From Ostrinia nubilalis (lineage: Eukaryota > Arthropoda > Insecta > Lepidoptera > Crambidae): a stretch of DNA of 64,000 nt. Made by a program: the position numbers and the translations under genes. Below, piece after piece: positions 22,123 to 33,638 of this stretch (positions within the stretch are counted from its first letter, which is position 1; each line of letters opens with the position of its first letter). A model generated the notes under the pieces. The model saw only the letters and a program-made list of their open reading frames with translations. It did no database searches and was not told the DNA's origin. Where the stretch lies: contig NC_087109.1 in NCBI RefSeq assembly GCF_963855985.1, positions 4,918,001 to 4,982,000 on the forward strand, read 5' to 3'.

Positions 22123-24174
22123 TAATAATTCAAGCTAGATTTTTTGTAGAATACTGGCATACCGCTAAACAATGGATGCTTCCATCTAGAAGAACAAAAC
22201 ATCAATGATATTATTTCTGAATTCTTAATTTGGGTTTCCGTGTTTTAAAATCTTTTGTCTTCTGCTAGATTAGTGGCTGTGTTTAAGTAAAATAATGTTT
22301 GTTTTTTGTGCAGAATAAAGCAGGTATTTGACAGGAATCGCACCTGATGTTAAGTGAGATGCAGTCTAGGATGGTACATAACTGCCCTGTAAATACCTAT
22401 TCAATCTCGCCTTGAAAAGGCCCGGATTATAGTATGGTTTATGAATCCTTTCAATTTGAACATCACAAGAAAGTTTACATACACCTTACCTACTCAATGT
22501 TACCACAGTATACAGTGATGTTACCTTTGCTATATTTACTCAGGTCGAAATAAAAACGTCAATTACTCGCACAAACATAATATTGTATAGTAGGTATGTC
22601 AAATGACGGATCACCCGTTTGATTGCGAACCGCAAAAACACGGCTGTTATTTCATTATGTGTTTGCAATCTTCGTTTCTCTCTCAGCATTTTTTCGCATG
22701 TAGGGCTGCCCCTCTTTCTTTTCTACTAAGTAGGTTCGTAAAAGTAACAACATATTAACTGAACACTGTGACACTATGTTACGGTGACTGAAAAGGTGTG
22801 TCCAGTCAAATAACTGCCTCGTTCTGCTTTTCCAAAGCAATTTTCCAACATGATTGTGAATGAGGTAGAATGTTAAATATTTTAGACGATCGCATGCCTG
22901 CCTAATCTGTTTGATGAACGTTTAAACCCTATATTTAATTTTGCGTCTGGTTTATAGAGAGTCATGCTTCTGCAGTGGAGACTTACTGAACTATAGTGCT
23001 GAAGCCACTCCTAAGCATTTAGCTTCCTGGAAAATTATCTTCCTTTTCGTAAAAAATACTCCTCCGCCATCAGTTGCATGACGTCATTGCGTAAAGATAA
23101 TAATTATTTTTCCCTGAGTCTTTTACTTGACACGTAAGTGACAGCCCTAACACTGGCCCATCATGGCGGCTTAAATTGCCTTCTAGCAATTTTTCCTCGC
23201 GGTTTGACGACACAATCGCAATTGGTTATGATAATATTAGGGGTCATGGCAACAACAAGAAGTGGAAATTGTAAAAACAATCCAATCTGGTGGAAAATGT
23301 AAAAGATGTGGCTGTATTGTAACACTTATACAGTTACTATTAAAGTACAATCAACAGCATGTGACATTACGTCTGACTGTGACAAAACGTTCATAGTGCA
23401 ATAACCAATATCTATAAGAACGCGGCAGACAGTTAGACATGTAAAGGCTCCCATGAGCAAAATTTTAAGTATTATTTACCCGACTGCGCGACGCAAAGGA
23501 GTTTGTAACTACTATTTAGTAGTCCATGCAAGTAAAGGAATTTGAAAAAAAAAACGGCTAAAAAATCTCTAATCATCTTTATTTACTTTCATTTAGTTAA
23601 CATTTTGTACTTACTCGTACTTGCCAAAGCTATTTAGTTATCATACAAAAAGTTCCATAATTCATTTTCAATCGTCTATTTCCATAACACCAATCAGTGC
23701 TAACAAAGCAGTGTCGACTGACCCGAATGGCGAATCGATTGTCTACTTCGAATTAAAATTTAATGTGCCACGGACATTGCATTAGGGCCTTTAATTAGCT
23801 ATATCGTTCCACTTTTGCCTTTGTTCGAAAGCTTTTAATCTTTTGTCTTTTCGGGCCTGGTGATTTGTATGCGAACCACCTGATATAAACGGGTTTGGAT
23901 AGAAAAGAGAAGAAAGTTAGTGTGATGATTCAAGAGAATTTATTCTCATTTCATATTGACCTGGTCACCGCCCTTATTGTTTGGGAAATTAGTGCGATCT
24001 TAGCAATTGTTATACTGGATGTAACGTTTAAAATACACAAACGTTGTAAGCTCATTTTGGAGTAAAACCATGAAGAGCCGCCATAAGCAGTTGCAAGTTG
24101 CTTAAATACAGTGATTTTTCTAGTTACACATCTCAGAACAGAATCAGAATCCTTTGTGTCATAAGAGTCTAAAG
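22123..24174. other. Intergenic with repeat scraps
   Basis: An inverse copy of the 3954-type dispersed repeat lies at 22335-22430. LINE-tail phrases such as TTTACCCGACTGCGCGACGC occur near 23480. No gene is recognised. Confidence 0.4.
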
Positions 24175-24298
24175 CTGGGTTGCACTATCTTACTTTAACT
24201 CTAGCAAACGTAAAAAATCTGTCAAACTCCATACAAAAAACACCCGTTGTCGTTTTAGTTCCCGCTAAAGTTGGCGCTAAACCATCGTTGCACTGCTG
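24175..24298. mobile_element. Degenerate small MITE (GCTGGGTTGCAC ends)
   Basis: The left end GCTGGGTTGCACTATCTTAC matches the better copy at 59604-59726. The right end (CCATCGTTGCACTG) is degenerate. Confidence 0.45.
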
Positions 24299-24599
24299 CT
24301 GACTTTATCACTTCAATAGTTCCACGCTGAATTGAGAATGTTACTAGGTATGCAAAATCACTTGAAACCTATGTTACAGTTAAGCTTTTACATTTACAAA
24401 TACATTAGTTTTTATTTCATTCAAAAATACCCAGTAGTTATGATTTTATAGGCATTCAAAGTTCGCTTAAATATTGAGTCCCGCCGACGGTCACGACGTG
24501 ACCCCGCGTGACGTACATTCACAGCGTCCGCTCACTAGAAAACGGATATAAACATACTTAAATATATTTTTTTTGTAAATACAAACTTATTATACATAT

Positions 24600-24960
24600 T
24601 AACACCCAGACCCATCACAGAAATTAAAATTGAACCAAACCCAAACTTGATGCGATTGTGTCGTTTTATTGCGAATTACCTTCCAGCTCCATCATTAGAC
24701 CCCGATTACTATATAGAATTAAAATACTCATCAATACAAAACGAACGAGCCCAAACTCGATGCATTTAAGTCGTTTTATTATAGAGTTCCTATGGCCACC
24801 TTCCAGCTCCATCATCAGATCAGCTCCATGTCATCATAATATTGCATGGTCATCCAAATCACATGTGTTTGCGAAATTTCAGCTTAATCGGTTGCCTGGA
24901 AGTGGGTCTTAATTCAGTTTGCAAGATTCCACCCATACAAATATGAGCCAGTCGTTGTAA
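24600..24960 (+). repeat. Imperfect tandem duplication inside a dispersed repeat
   Basis: The phrases CCCAAACTTGATGCGATTGTG with ACCTTCCAGCTCCATCAT recur about 125 bp later as CCCAAACTCGATGCATTTAAG with ACCTTCCAGCTCCATCATCAG. I judge it an old repetitive element; the 84-codon open frame over it is incidental. Confidence 0.45.
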
Positions 24961-25390
24961 TATGACGTCACGCGCATAAAATGGCGGGCCGGCCGCCGCC
25001 CGCACTTTTAAAATTCAATATCTTGGAAACTAATTAACGTATCGAAATAATTCTTTCACGTGTATTTTTTATTTTTAACAGAGAATACAGAAAGCTAAAA
25101 AACAAAATTAGTGAACATTCTTCATTCTAGTCGAATCACGGAAAATCCTCTTCACCATAAAATTAATTAAATTAATAATTACTGTAAAGTATTGCAATAA
25201 ATAAAATTGCACATCGAAGCTCGTCACGAGGCTGGCATGTGTTCGAAGCCGTGTCCCGCACCCATTAGTGTGATCATGGCTTTCGTTCCCATCCGTGTGT
25301 CACACCGAATTGAAACGGCTACAAGGCAAATAAAAATATTTCACTATTAATTTCGAACTCCTCCTATGTTCTTCTGATTAATTTCGTTGC

Positions 25391-25515
25391 GGCTCCAATG
25401 ACAGTTTAACTTTCCCCCGGGACAAACCTGACCTACATTGGTTGGGTTTTTGTAGCGGTCAAGCTGTAGATCCTGGCTACACAGGAGTTGCAGTGGTGGG
25501 AACGAGAGGTGGGAA
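25391..25515 (+). repeat. Dispersed repeat shared with 61587-61790
   Basis: The block from CAATGACAGTTTAACTTTCC to GAGGTGGGAATAGTCCCG recurs near the right end of the window. It is probably a retroelement fragment. Confidence 0.6.
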
Positions 25516-25822
25516 TAGTCCCGTATTAATAGGGTAGACCAAGGTGGTTTCAATCAGTGTGTACGTTCTGCCGGTCTTCGTGTATGAATGGAAACCACTA
25601 CGCTGACAGAAAAGTCTGCTGAGAGAATCCGCGTTGCACAACAAGAAATGGAAAGACTGATGCTTGGCGTTTCTCTTCAAGATCACAATAGAAACTAGTG
25701 GATCAGAGAAAAGACGGGGGGTAAAAAGAAATAATCTAGAAAGCTTTAGTAACTTTTGAATGCGAGGAAACAAACTTTTTATGTATAAGAATAAGTTTAT
25801 ATGTTAGTACATATTATAGGGA

Positions 25823-25909
25823 AGTGCCTGGATGCGGGTATCGGCGGACCGGTCGTTGTGGAAAACCTTGGGGGAAGCCTTTATCCAGCAGTGGACGTCA
25901 TTTGGGTGA
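25823..25909 (+). pseudogene. RTE-type LINE ORF C-terminus remnant
   Basis: In one frame it encodes SAWMRVSADRSLWKTLGEAF then IQQWTSFG and a stop, the same tail as at 6616-6705. No upstream coding sequence is present. Confidence 0.65.
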
Positions 25910-26364
25910 AACGAATGAAAGAACGAATGTTTTTAGTTTACATTGCTGTCCTATAGCTATTGTGGGATATGATGTTCATCCCACAATAAGGAAGCTAAGG
26001 TGTTAGTGCTTCCTTCCGAGCGGGTGTTGTGCTCGGGGACCAAGGTCCAATTTCTACCATCTTGGTTTTCCTATAATATGCTGGGCAGGGTAGAAAACTC
26101 CGATACCGCGATGCAGGATTGTACAGTTACGGAATGAAAAGGTTCGTCAGTTTTCAAATCGATTCCTTCAACGAATCGCGAGCACATATTACCTTTTGAA
26201 ACTATGTTACAGAATAATCTCGAGTTAGAGAAAATTATCTTTAACTGTTCGTCAGTAAAGTTCAAAATTATTCAGATCAAAGTTGTTTGACGATTTATCT
26301 TGCCAAGAAGATTATTATGATTGATAAACTAAAACCTTCTTGTTGGTCCAACCTGCTATTATTA

Positions 26365-26469
26365 TCTATATCTAAAAAAGAAAGTCGTGTTAGTTACTCC
26401 ACTTATAACTCAAGAACGGCTGAACCGATTTAGCTGAAAATTGTCAGGGAGGTAGTTTAGAGCCAGGAG
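26365..26469 (+). mobile_element. Helitron-like element, 5' part (split)
   Basis: It starts TCTATATCTAAAAAAGAAAG and runs to GAGCCAGGAG, where a hAT-type element interrupts it. The 3' part continues at 29443-29503. Joined, the host element is only about 165 bp and non-coding. Confidence 0.65.
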
Positions 26470-26655
26470 CAGGGCCGCGCCGACCGCCGGCAGCGCCTGT
26501 GTGCGGAACCTATGAAGCGCCTCTTTTCATTAGAAAATTTCAAAGAATTATCGTCATAAAAAAACGAATTTAAATTATTTTTAACGAATATTTTAATTGT
26601 TAATTTTGACTAAAATAAATGTTCTTCAGTTTTACAGTAGGTACTTAGATAATAT

Positions 26656-27063
26656 TATCATAATTCAAATTCAAATTCAAATTCAAATTTTTTATTGCAT
26701 ATTAAGTGTTTACAATTGGGTCTTAATCTAAACAATGAGCTTATAACTTAATAACCCGTTAATGGGTATTGCAATATTCGTGGTGAGAGAGGACTAGTCT
26801 AAACTTAGGTCTAACAACTTACATTATGAGATACCTTATCTTAAAAGAGTTTGTTTACTATTAAAGAATTCATCTAATGTATAAAAGCAGTTGGTAATTA
26901 AATATTTTTGTAATTGGTTCTTGAAAATGTTGAATTTAGTTTGGTTTTTTATCTCTATAGGTATTTTATTATAAATTTTTACTGACATAAATAGTATTAA
27001 AACTGAAAACCACTTAGGAATTAGGATACTAAATAGGTAAATCCCGTTCGTTCTGCTTGCCAA
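26656..27063 (-). pseudogene. 5'-truncated CR1/Jockey-like LINE fragment
   Basis: The minus-strand frame 26836-27063 (75 aa) contains FMSVKIYNKIPIEIKNQTK and ends ITNCFYTLDEFFNSKQ, the same C-terminal ORF2 pattern as at 8701-8901. The 3' end on this strand is an AATTTG-type hexamer array (26660-26692). All catalytic domains are missing. Confidence 0.7.
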
Positions 27064-27308
27064 TTACTACGAAAAAGAAAACTCGAACTAAATTTTTACA
27101 TGCTTAATACAAAGAATTGTATATTTAAATATTAATAACAAAGAAGCTTACTTGTTTCTAATCATAATAATACTAATATGACTATTACGTACCTACCTAT
27201 GCTATGTAAAAACAGCAAGAGTCTAACTTTTTTTTTATATTAGTGCTACTGAAATGCACTTGCAACTGGTGCTAACAAGAATACTTTAATCATACTTAAA
27301 TTATAATA

Positions 27309-28201
27309 CAGGGTGTTTGGCGGAAGATTAGACATACTTCGTGGGTGTATAGGTAAGGTCATTTTAAGAATACAAGTTCGCCCATTTTAACCTAAGTGGG
27401 CTATTTTTTTAAATTTATATTTTTGTTTTAATTTAATTTTTTCCAAAATTTGACCTAAAAACTGCTTTTTTTTTTCTCGCGTGTTTTCAATCTCTTTTAT
27501 TATTTCAAATTAATATCGAATATGTCTTAAGTCAAGTAAAATAAATTTCAGATCCAGATAATGATTGGATAGCTAGTTACGAGCCGCCAAAGTTTAACAA
27601 AAGTACGAACCATGATAAAAAAAACTACTTGGAATTCTATTTAAAAAAAAATTAAAGATGACAGTGAATTGCCAATAATCTTAATAACATCTCTAGCTTC
27701 TCTTCTTTCCAATGATATTATGTCACATGTAGCCTAATTAGATGTTGAAATTCGTCAAAAATTCAAAGTTTAGGGAAGAAAATGGAACAGTAATACAAAA
27801 GTTATCCATGCAAAGTAAATTTAGAATTTTTTTACTGTTTTTTCTTCATAATGTGGTTATTATTTTTAAATTAATTTTGAAATAAAACATAAAAAGTAAT
27901 GAAAATGAGTATAGCAGAAAATATAACGATGCTGGAAGAAGCTTTGTATGGATAACTTTGTATTATTGTTCCATAGTAACGGCAAGTTTATTTTTGTTTA
28001 AAATAAATTTGCCGTTCCAAAGTAAAGTTATGCAAATCGCTCTTTTTCGTTAATTTATTTTTGCGAACATAACTATTTACTTACTTCAGTAGTTACTTAC
28101 TTACTTAGTAGCTCACTGGGTAAAATGGGCGAACTTGTATTCTTATAATGACCTTACCTATATACCCACGAAGTTTGTCTAACCTTCCGCCAAACACCCT
28201 G
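27309..28201. mobile_element. 893-bp TA-flanked MITE
   Basis: The ends CAGGGTGTTTGGCGGAAG and the complement of CTTCCGCCAAACACCCTG are flanked by TA. The arms extend through GTATAGGTAAGGTCATT and TACAAGTTCGCCCATTTTA. The interior is AT-rich and non-coding. Confidence 0.85.
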
Positions 28202-28445
28202 TATACTGTGGTTTTGGCTTGGCTATCTCGTTCGTTAAAATCCCCGTGGCGGGGAATCCCCGGGACCCCATCCCGTTTGTGTCGCAACTCGCACGCATCG
28301 CATCGGGTTGCGTTCATAAACTCACTCATAGTCATAAAAAAATTGTATTACAAACTCGGCGCCTCTACGGTTCAAAATATGTAACTAGTACTTTATGGTT
28401 CAAAAGAACTGCCGCCGTTTTAACGTTGAGCTCGTAAGTAATATA

Positions 28446-28709
28446 CAGGGTGTTAGGTAAATGGGTATATGAGCCGACACTAGTCCATGTTAACATGGTC
28501 ATATAAATGGTATGGTGAAGTCAGAAAATTGTAATCTTCATTTTAATTATTTTAATTTTTCATACACATCGGATTTTATGAAATTTATTTTGTATGAAAA
28601 TTAAAAAATTAAAATGATGATATCAAATTTCTGACTTCACCATACCATTTATATGACCATGTTAACATGGGCTAGTGTCGGCTCATATACCCATTTACCT
28701 AACACCCTG
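28446..28709. mobile_element. 264-bp near-perfect hairpin MITE
   Basis: Ends CAGGGTGTTAGGTAAATGGG and its complement are flanked by TA. The arms remain almost perfectly complementary for about 85 bp. A solo right arm lies at 11081-11160. Confidence 0.9.
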
Positions 28710-28774
28710 TATACTTATAATAAATCTGTAGAGAGGTCAATTCTGTACATTAAATATATTTTCAAAATAACTAC

Positions 28775-29184
28775 CAGGGGGTGATTAGTGATCGACACTG
28801 ATGCCAAAAATGCAATCAGTAAAATTTTTGTCTGTCTGTCTGTATGTTCCTTATAGAAACAAAAACTACTCGACGGATTTTAACGAACTTTGGTACAATT
28901 ATTCTTCATACTCCTGGGCAGGTTATAGTATACTTAGGAATTCCCACGGAAACGGGAATTAGCGGGAAAATCCTTTTGTATAAAAAATCAAAACCGCTTA
29001 ACCGCTTTTTGCCAAGCAGGTACCTTAGTAAACTTAAAGCTTAGTTACAACAGGATATTGCAAAATTCCCACGGGAACGGGAGTTAGCGGGAAAAAACAT
29101 ATGTATGAAAAAATCTAAACCGCGTAAGATAGATGAAGGGGGTAAAACGGGATCCACGCGTACGAAGTCGCGGGCGGCCGCTAG
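28775..29184 (+). mobile_element. Helitron-like element with CTAG terminus
   Basis: It has a GTCTGTCTGTCTGTATG tract, then two copies of AATTCCCACGG[AG]AACGGGA and TTAGCGGGAAAA. It ends GCGGGCGGCCGCTAG before T. The start is approximate. Confidence 0.5.
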
Positions 29185-29442
29185 TGTAAACTAAACTAAA
29201 ACCCTAAGCGTAAAATGAAACCATAAACGTGAATCATAATAAACATATAAATATTGAGAGACTTGTTTAATAAGCGTAATATTTGTTTTGTTGCGCTTGC
29301 GCATACTGTACCTACTTACTTATCGATATGTACTCCATTTAAAAAAAAATAGGTGGCAGTAGCGGCGCGGCGCCCCTATTGCCTTGGCGCCTGTGTGCGC
29401 CGCACACATCGCACACAGGGGCGGCGCGGCCCTGGCCAGGAG

Positions 29443-29503
29443 AAGGACATAGGATACTTTTTATCCCGTATTAAGGCGGAACAAAGTTCGCCGGGTCAGC
29501 TAG
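29443..29503 (+). mobile_element. Helitron-like element, 3' part (split)
   Basis: It runs from AAGGACATAGGATAC to GTTCGCCGGGTCAGCTAG before T. This completes the element interrupted at 26469. Confidence 0.65.
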
Positions 29504-30040
29504 TTTCTTATAAAATAAAAAAAACTATTGTCAATCGGTCAATGTCATCATTGCATTGCACTGATGGGATAGAAAAATACAAGCAAAACCTTATTCGTTA
29601 GCAAACGTCATATTTATTTAAATGTTAGCAGCACTGTGTCTTGCACTGTTATGTTGGCAGGTTTGACTCTTCAGTACCTAGTGCAAGCGAAAACCGACAC
29701 TAAGGTGACGAACCTTTTCATTCCGCGACTGTACGTGCGGCGGTGTATGTCATAGTGGAGTCGTTACAGCGCCATCTGTTGGTACCTAGACTAGTTTGTA
29801 GTGGCGAGTAGATGTCGCCACAGCTATCTTTACCCTCAGCAAGCGAGTTCTTTAGCTCAGTAGCTCTCGAAGTCTCGAGTTACAAAGTGAGTGATCGGTT
29901 CCGATTAGCTCTTCCTGCCTTGTCTAATGTTGCATATTTGAGAGTGGTTTAAGTAGGTCACTAGTTCGACGTCAATCTTACGTTTCGTAATAGTTCTGTT
30001 ATAAATTCAAGGTGTAATGGGCTTCTGTGCTGCTGTGTAT

Positions 30041-30239
30041 CTTACTAATATTATAAATGCGAAAATTTGTATGAATGTCAGGATGTTTGTTACACTTTCA
30101 CGCAAAAACTGCTGAACGGATTTTGATGAATCTTTAGAGTATAATTGTTTATAACCCAGAATAACATATATAGGCTGTAATTTATTACGATCTGTGACAA
30201 ATTAAATTTCACGCGGGTGAAGCCGCGGGCAAAGGCTAG
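30041..30239 (+). mobile_element. Helitron-like element
   Basis: It starts CTTACTAATATTATAAATGC, includes CTGCTGAACGGATTTTGATG, and ends with the ACGCGGGTGAAGCCGCGGGC hairpin and CTAG before T. It is the same family as 7461-7708 and 45559-45735. Confidence 0.6.
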
Positions 30240-31640
30240 TAGGTACTTACTATTTTTTAACAATATCTATACAAAAATTAATACGAATTATGTATGTCCT
30301 ACTACCCATTCATTTTCAACAGACTTAAAAAAAGAAGGTGATCAGTCTGACCGCGTATACCGCGGCTGAACCGCTCGGATTCGGTATTATTTTTTCCCCT
30401 GTTTGCTGTCCAATCCAAACTATGCAAAACGATTACCTACTGTTATTCGTTAATACTAAAGTAATTAATGAAATAAAGTCTGGCGTGTGTCAATGGAAAT
30501 TCATGATTCTTGCTTGGCAACACAGAGTAGCTTTGTATACTCGTAGTTTGGCAATCAAAGTGTACTTATGAATGGCCGACCCACTAAAGATTGCAGGGCT
30601 CTACTTCCCAAAACGATTCCAATAATCGCTCTATTTATCTCTTTTACGCTTACCACCATCCCAAGGGGTGTAACAGAGATAATAGGTGGAGATACATCCA
30701 AATAGTTTCGTTCAGTGCGGGTCAGGACCACAGGGAGTCATTGGTTGCAGGCTTCGGAACGGTCCCCGTGGAAATCAATAGGGGCCTTAAATAGGGCGAT
30801 GAGGCTTCAATGATAGTAATGTAGCATCATAGAGAAACATGAAATTTTGACCAATTGATAAAGTTCCCAGCTAAAATACCTATTAAATTCCAAATCACAG
30901 TAAAGCTAGATAGCTGATTATGTAGAGCCATTGTAGAGTAGTTGACACTACTAGTCAATTGAGACACTTTATTAGAGCTGTTAAAACTCTCTCATAAGTA
31001 GTAGACTTTGTATGGAAATGATAATCTACTTCACAAACTCAATTGACTAATATTTATTTTTTCAAAACTACCAAAAGTTGAATTTTACGACAAATTGAAA
31101 AGCAGATCTTTTTCAGGGCTTGATTTGTGTTGCTAGATAGAAGTTGTATTCTGAAATTATTGGTTGATGATGTTTGGATGAGCCCACAGAATTGCCAAAC
31201 TTAAAACCTCGGGCTGGAAGTAGTGTAGGCAAGCCAAAAATTCCGTGAACCAACGATCTGGCGAAGGTTGCGTAATGCACCTACAATAGACATCCTTTGA
31301 TTATGACGAAAACGCTACCTACCTTCAGACTTTATCTATGTATTACAACGACTACGGTGTGAGTGGCGTCGGTTTATCAATCGTATTATTATTTTACAGC
31401 TGCAGCAATTATAATTATCGGTTTCCAGTCCAATTTGTCACGCTACGTTATTGTGACAATCGGTAATGCACGCCATGTTGTATCGATTTGTACAGCACAT
31501 CAAGCGAGATACTGTGGCTCTTATTCCGTTGTGATAAGTGCTGTTTTGAAACAAAATTGTAAAGTGAAATGATGTGCTGTCGGCGGTTCTTGTAATGGTA
31601 TTTTTGAATTTTATATTTTTACTAAGTAAGTCTCGCTCGT
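30240..31640. other. Intergenic, no gene recognised
   Basis: Open frames at 30338-30571, 30591-30794 and 31363-31572 have no domain features or splice context that would support them. Confidence 0.4.
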
Positions 31641-31697
31641 TCATTGTGGAAAACCTTGGGGGAGGCCTTTGTCCAGCAGTGGACGTCATTTGGCTGA
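31641..31697 (+). pseudogene. RTE-type LINE ORF C-terminus remnant
   Basis: Encodes SLWKTLGEAFVQQWTSFG and a stop. It is a third copy of the tail seen at 6616 and 25823. Confidence 0.65.
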
Positions 31698-31728
31698 AGC
31701 GAAGTCTCGCTATCTAATATATTGGGAT

Positions 31729-31943
31729 CTAATCTAAATATAAATAACTCAAAGGTGACTGATTGACTGACTGACATAGTGATCTATCAACGCACAGCCC
31801 AAACCACTGGGCGGATCGGGTTGAAATTTGGCATGCAGGTAGATGTTATGACGTAGGCATACACTAAGAAAGGATTTTAAGATACTCCACCCTTATGGGG
31901 GTAAAACGGAATCCACACGTACGATGTCGCGAGCGGCCGCTAG
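31729..31943 (+). mobile_element. Helitron-like element, second subfamily
   Basis: It contains GACTGATTGACTGACTGAC, GGGCGGATCGGGTTGAAATT and the GTCGCGAGCGGCCGCTAG end before T. The 3' end resembles that at 29184. The start is approximate. Confidence 0.5.
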
Positions 31944-32075
31944 TAAAACATAAATCGCCAAAATGACAGCTATTATTAATTTATTGACACCTAACGTACC
32001 TACCTATACTACTAAACATGATCCTGAAAAAGCCGTTCCTGTAAAATGTCTCAGTGGAAACAAGCCCTAACACTT

Positions 32076-32179
32076 ACGCCCGTATTTACAAACGATGCTT
32101 GCTTAAGTGAAGCATAAAATAACCCTGTGCGTGGACGCGCACTGTGAGACCTCATAGTAATGTTTGTGAATACGGGCGT
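32076..32179. mobile_element. Small hairpin MITE
   Basis: Inverted ends ACGCCCGTATTTACAAAC and GTTTGTGAATACGGGCGT, about 104 bp in all. Confidence 0.7.
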
Positions 32180-32992
32180 CAGGCATTTCATTTAGTTAGG
32201 CCAATACCAATAGCTATTTTTCAGCAAAAAATGTACAGCCTGATGTGCTAACAGCTCTAGAACTTTTGCTAGAAACTTTCCCAACCCTGTTAGTTTCCAA
32301 ACACGTGGTAATTACTCTGTGGACTTTTTCCATGTCCAGAACTTGTTCAGTTCTGTTTGAACAGCACTGTTCCGGAACTTCCAGCGAAATACAGATTTCC
32401 ATTGCCGATTGTATTTCCCTCCATTATTTTGGGATTTGTTTTTTAATTAGTTCGGCGAAATGTTTTGGAAAGTTGGGAACTGAATTTCGATTAGAAAAAG
32501 TCAACTGCGTAATGAAAAGCGTACCTACTTGTGGAACTTGAATTCTACTAGCTATTATTTAGACTTATTTTGAATCTTACTCTCTAGGTAGGTAACTCTA
32601 AAATAAAGTTTTTCATTAAAATAAGTAGGTCATCCCCCTTCGAAAATTCTAAGTTTATGAAAACTATTTACATCTTTGGACAAATCCAAAATAAAAGTTT
32701 GAAATCATTGTGGTAAAATTAGAAGTAATACTACAGGTCTAATCCCACCACTCTATTCCACCCTATATACCCAGGATCTCCAGTTTGGTCATCAATGAAA
32801 CCTTAAGTAAAGTTAGTACTAGTCCTGGAGAATAGATCCCGCAACAAAATCAACCCGAATAATTCGAAATGTAACTATCGTTCGTTCGTTTCAGCCAAAT
32901 CAAGTCCACTGCTGGACAAGAGCCTAGATATCGACTTCCCTATATTCTCATAGAAGTAATGTTGAGGATTTAATGTTTTTGTTTGTCCACAG
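32180..32992. other. Non-coding sequence upstream of an exon
   Basis: No gene is recognised. An inverse, decayed RTE-LINE tail (CAGCCAAATCAAGTCCACTG) lies near 32893. This is presumably intronic to the gene carrying the exon at 32993-33087. Confidence 0.4.
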
Positions 32993-33087
32993 GCGATGAG
33001 TACGTGTACCACGACGTGTGGGGCGGCATCAGCCTCATGTTCGCTGCTAACCAGACCTCCAAGACCCTCATGCCCAACACCACTTTT
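32993..33087 (+). CDS. Isolated internal exon of an unidentified gene
   Basis: A 95-bp segment lies between an acceptor (TTTGTTTGTCCACAG) and a donor (GTAAGT at 33088). Starting with a split codon (GC), it reads GDEYVYHDVWGGISLMFAAN followed by QTSKTLMPNTTF. Nearly every third position is G or C, in sharp contrast to the AT-rich flanks and as expected for a conserved lepidopteran exon. Two N-glycosylation sequons (NQT, NTT) hint at an extracellular or lumenal segment. I do not recognise the family. No partner exon can be identified with confidence within the window, so the gene must have long introns or extend beyond it. Confidence 0.65.
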
Positions 33088-33106
33088 GTAAGTCACTTCT
33101 AAAGCC

Positions 33107-33209
33107 CGGTCGCCGAGCACGTGGAATTTCATCCAATGACCCCAAGCTACCCATCCTTATCGCTCGGGCGTAATTATATTGGACGAAATTCTACGTGCTC
33201 GGCGAAAGG
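33107..33209. mobile_element. Small hairpin MITE next to the exon
   Basis: Inverted arms TCGCCGAGCACGTGGAATTT and AAATTCTACGTGCTCGGCGA enclose about 60 bp. It starts 20 bp after the donor of the exon at 32993-33087. Confidence 0.75.
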
Positions 33210-33625
33210 ACTATAGTACCTAGCTACCTACTTAATTATTTTTTAATGTTATTTTAAAATCGTGTATTTTATTTAGCACAGCAGCTGGAAGCTGGTATTT
33301 TTTATTTTTTTATTAATAGTGGACAAACAATTTTTAATACTCTTTTTTTTTAATTGCGTACTTTGTTTCCAGTTTGGAAATAGATTTTATTGTTTTCAAG
33401 ATGACCAAAATAAAACAAACTCTTCGTGGAGCGGTTATGAGTCTCATTAAAAAAAAAAACTTAATAATCATCTAAAAATAAGGTAAGTATTTTGCTCCAA
33501 AGGGAGAATAAAACAATACATTTATGCACTTTTATTCTTATTTATTATTCATATGGCGACAGAGATCAAAACTTAACTAAACATTAAAATTAGCTTCAAG
33601 CAATTTAGTCTCAAAACTCCTAAAA

Positions 33626-33631
33626 TTTATT
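33626..33631 (-). terminator. Polyadenylation signal of the MADF-BESS gene
   Basis: AATAAA on the minus strand lies 8 bases after the stop codon. Other AATAAA-like sites lie further downstream near 33540. Confidence 0.45.
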
Positions 33632-33638
33632 AATCTAA

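Larger units (their letters stand above)
26470..29434. mobile_element. 2965-bp hAT-type element inserted in a Helitron-like repeat
   Basis: Termini CAGGGCCGCGCCG and its complement are flanked by an exact 8-bp target duplication GCCAGGAG (26462-26469 and 29435-29442). The subterminal regions are GC-rich and share GCGCCTGTGTGCG. The interior carries later insertions: a LINE fragment, two TA-flanked MITEs and a Helitron-like copy. No hAT transposase is visible, so it is non-autonomous. Confidence 0.85.
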
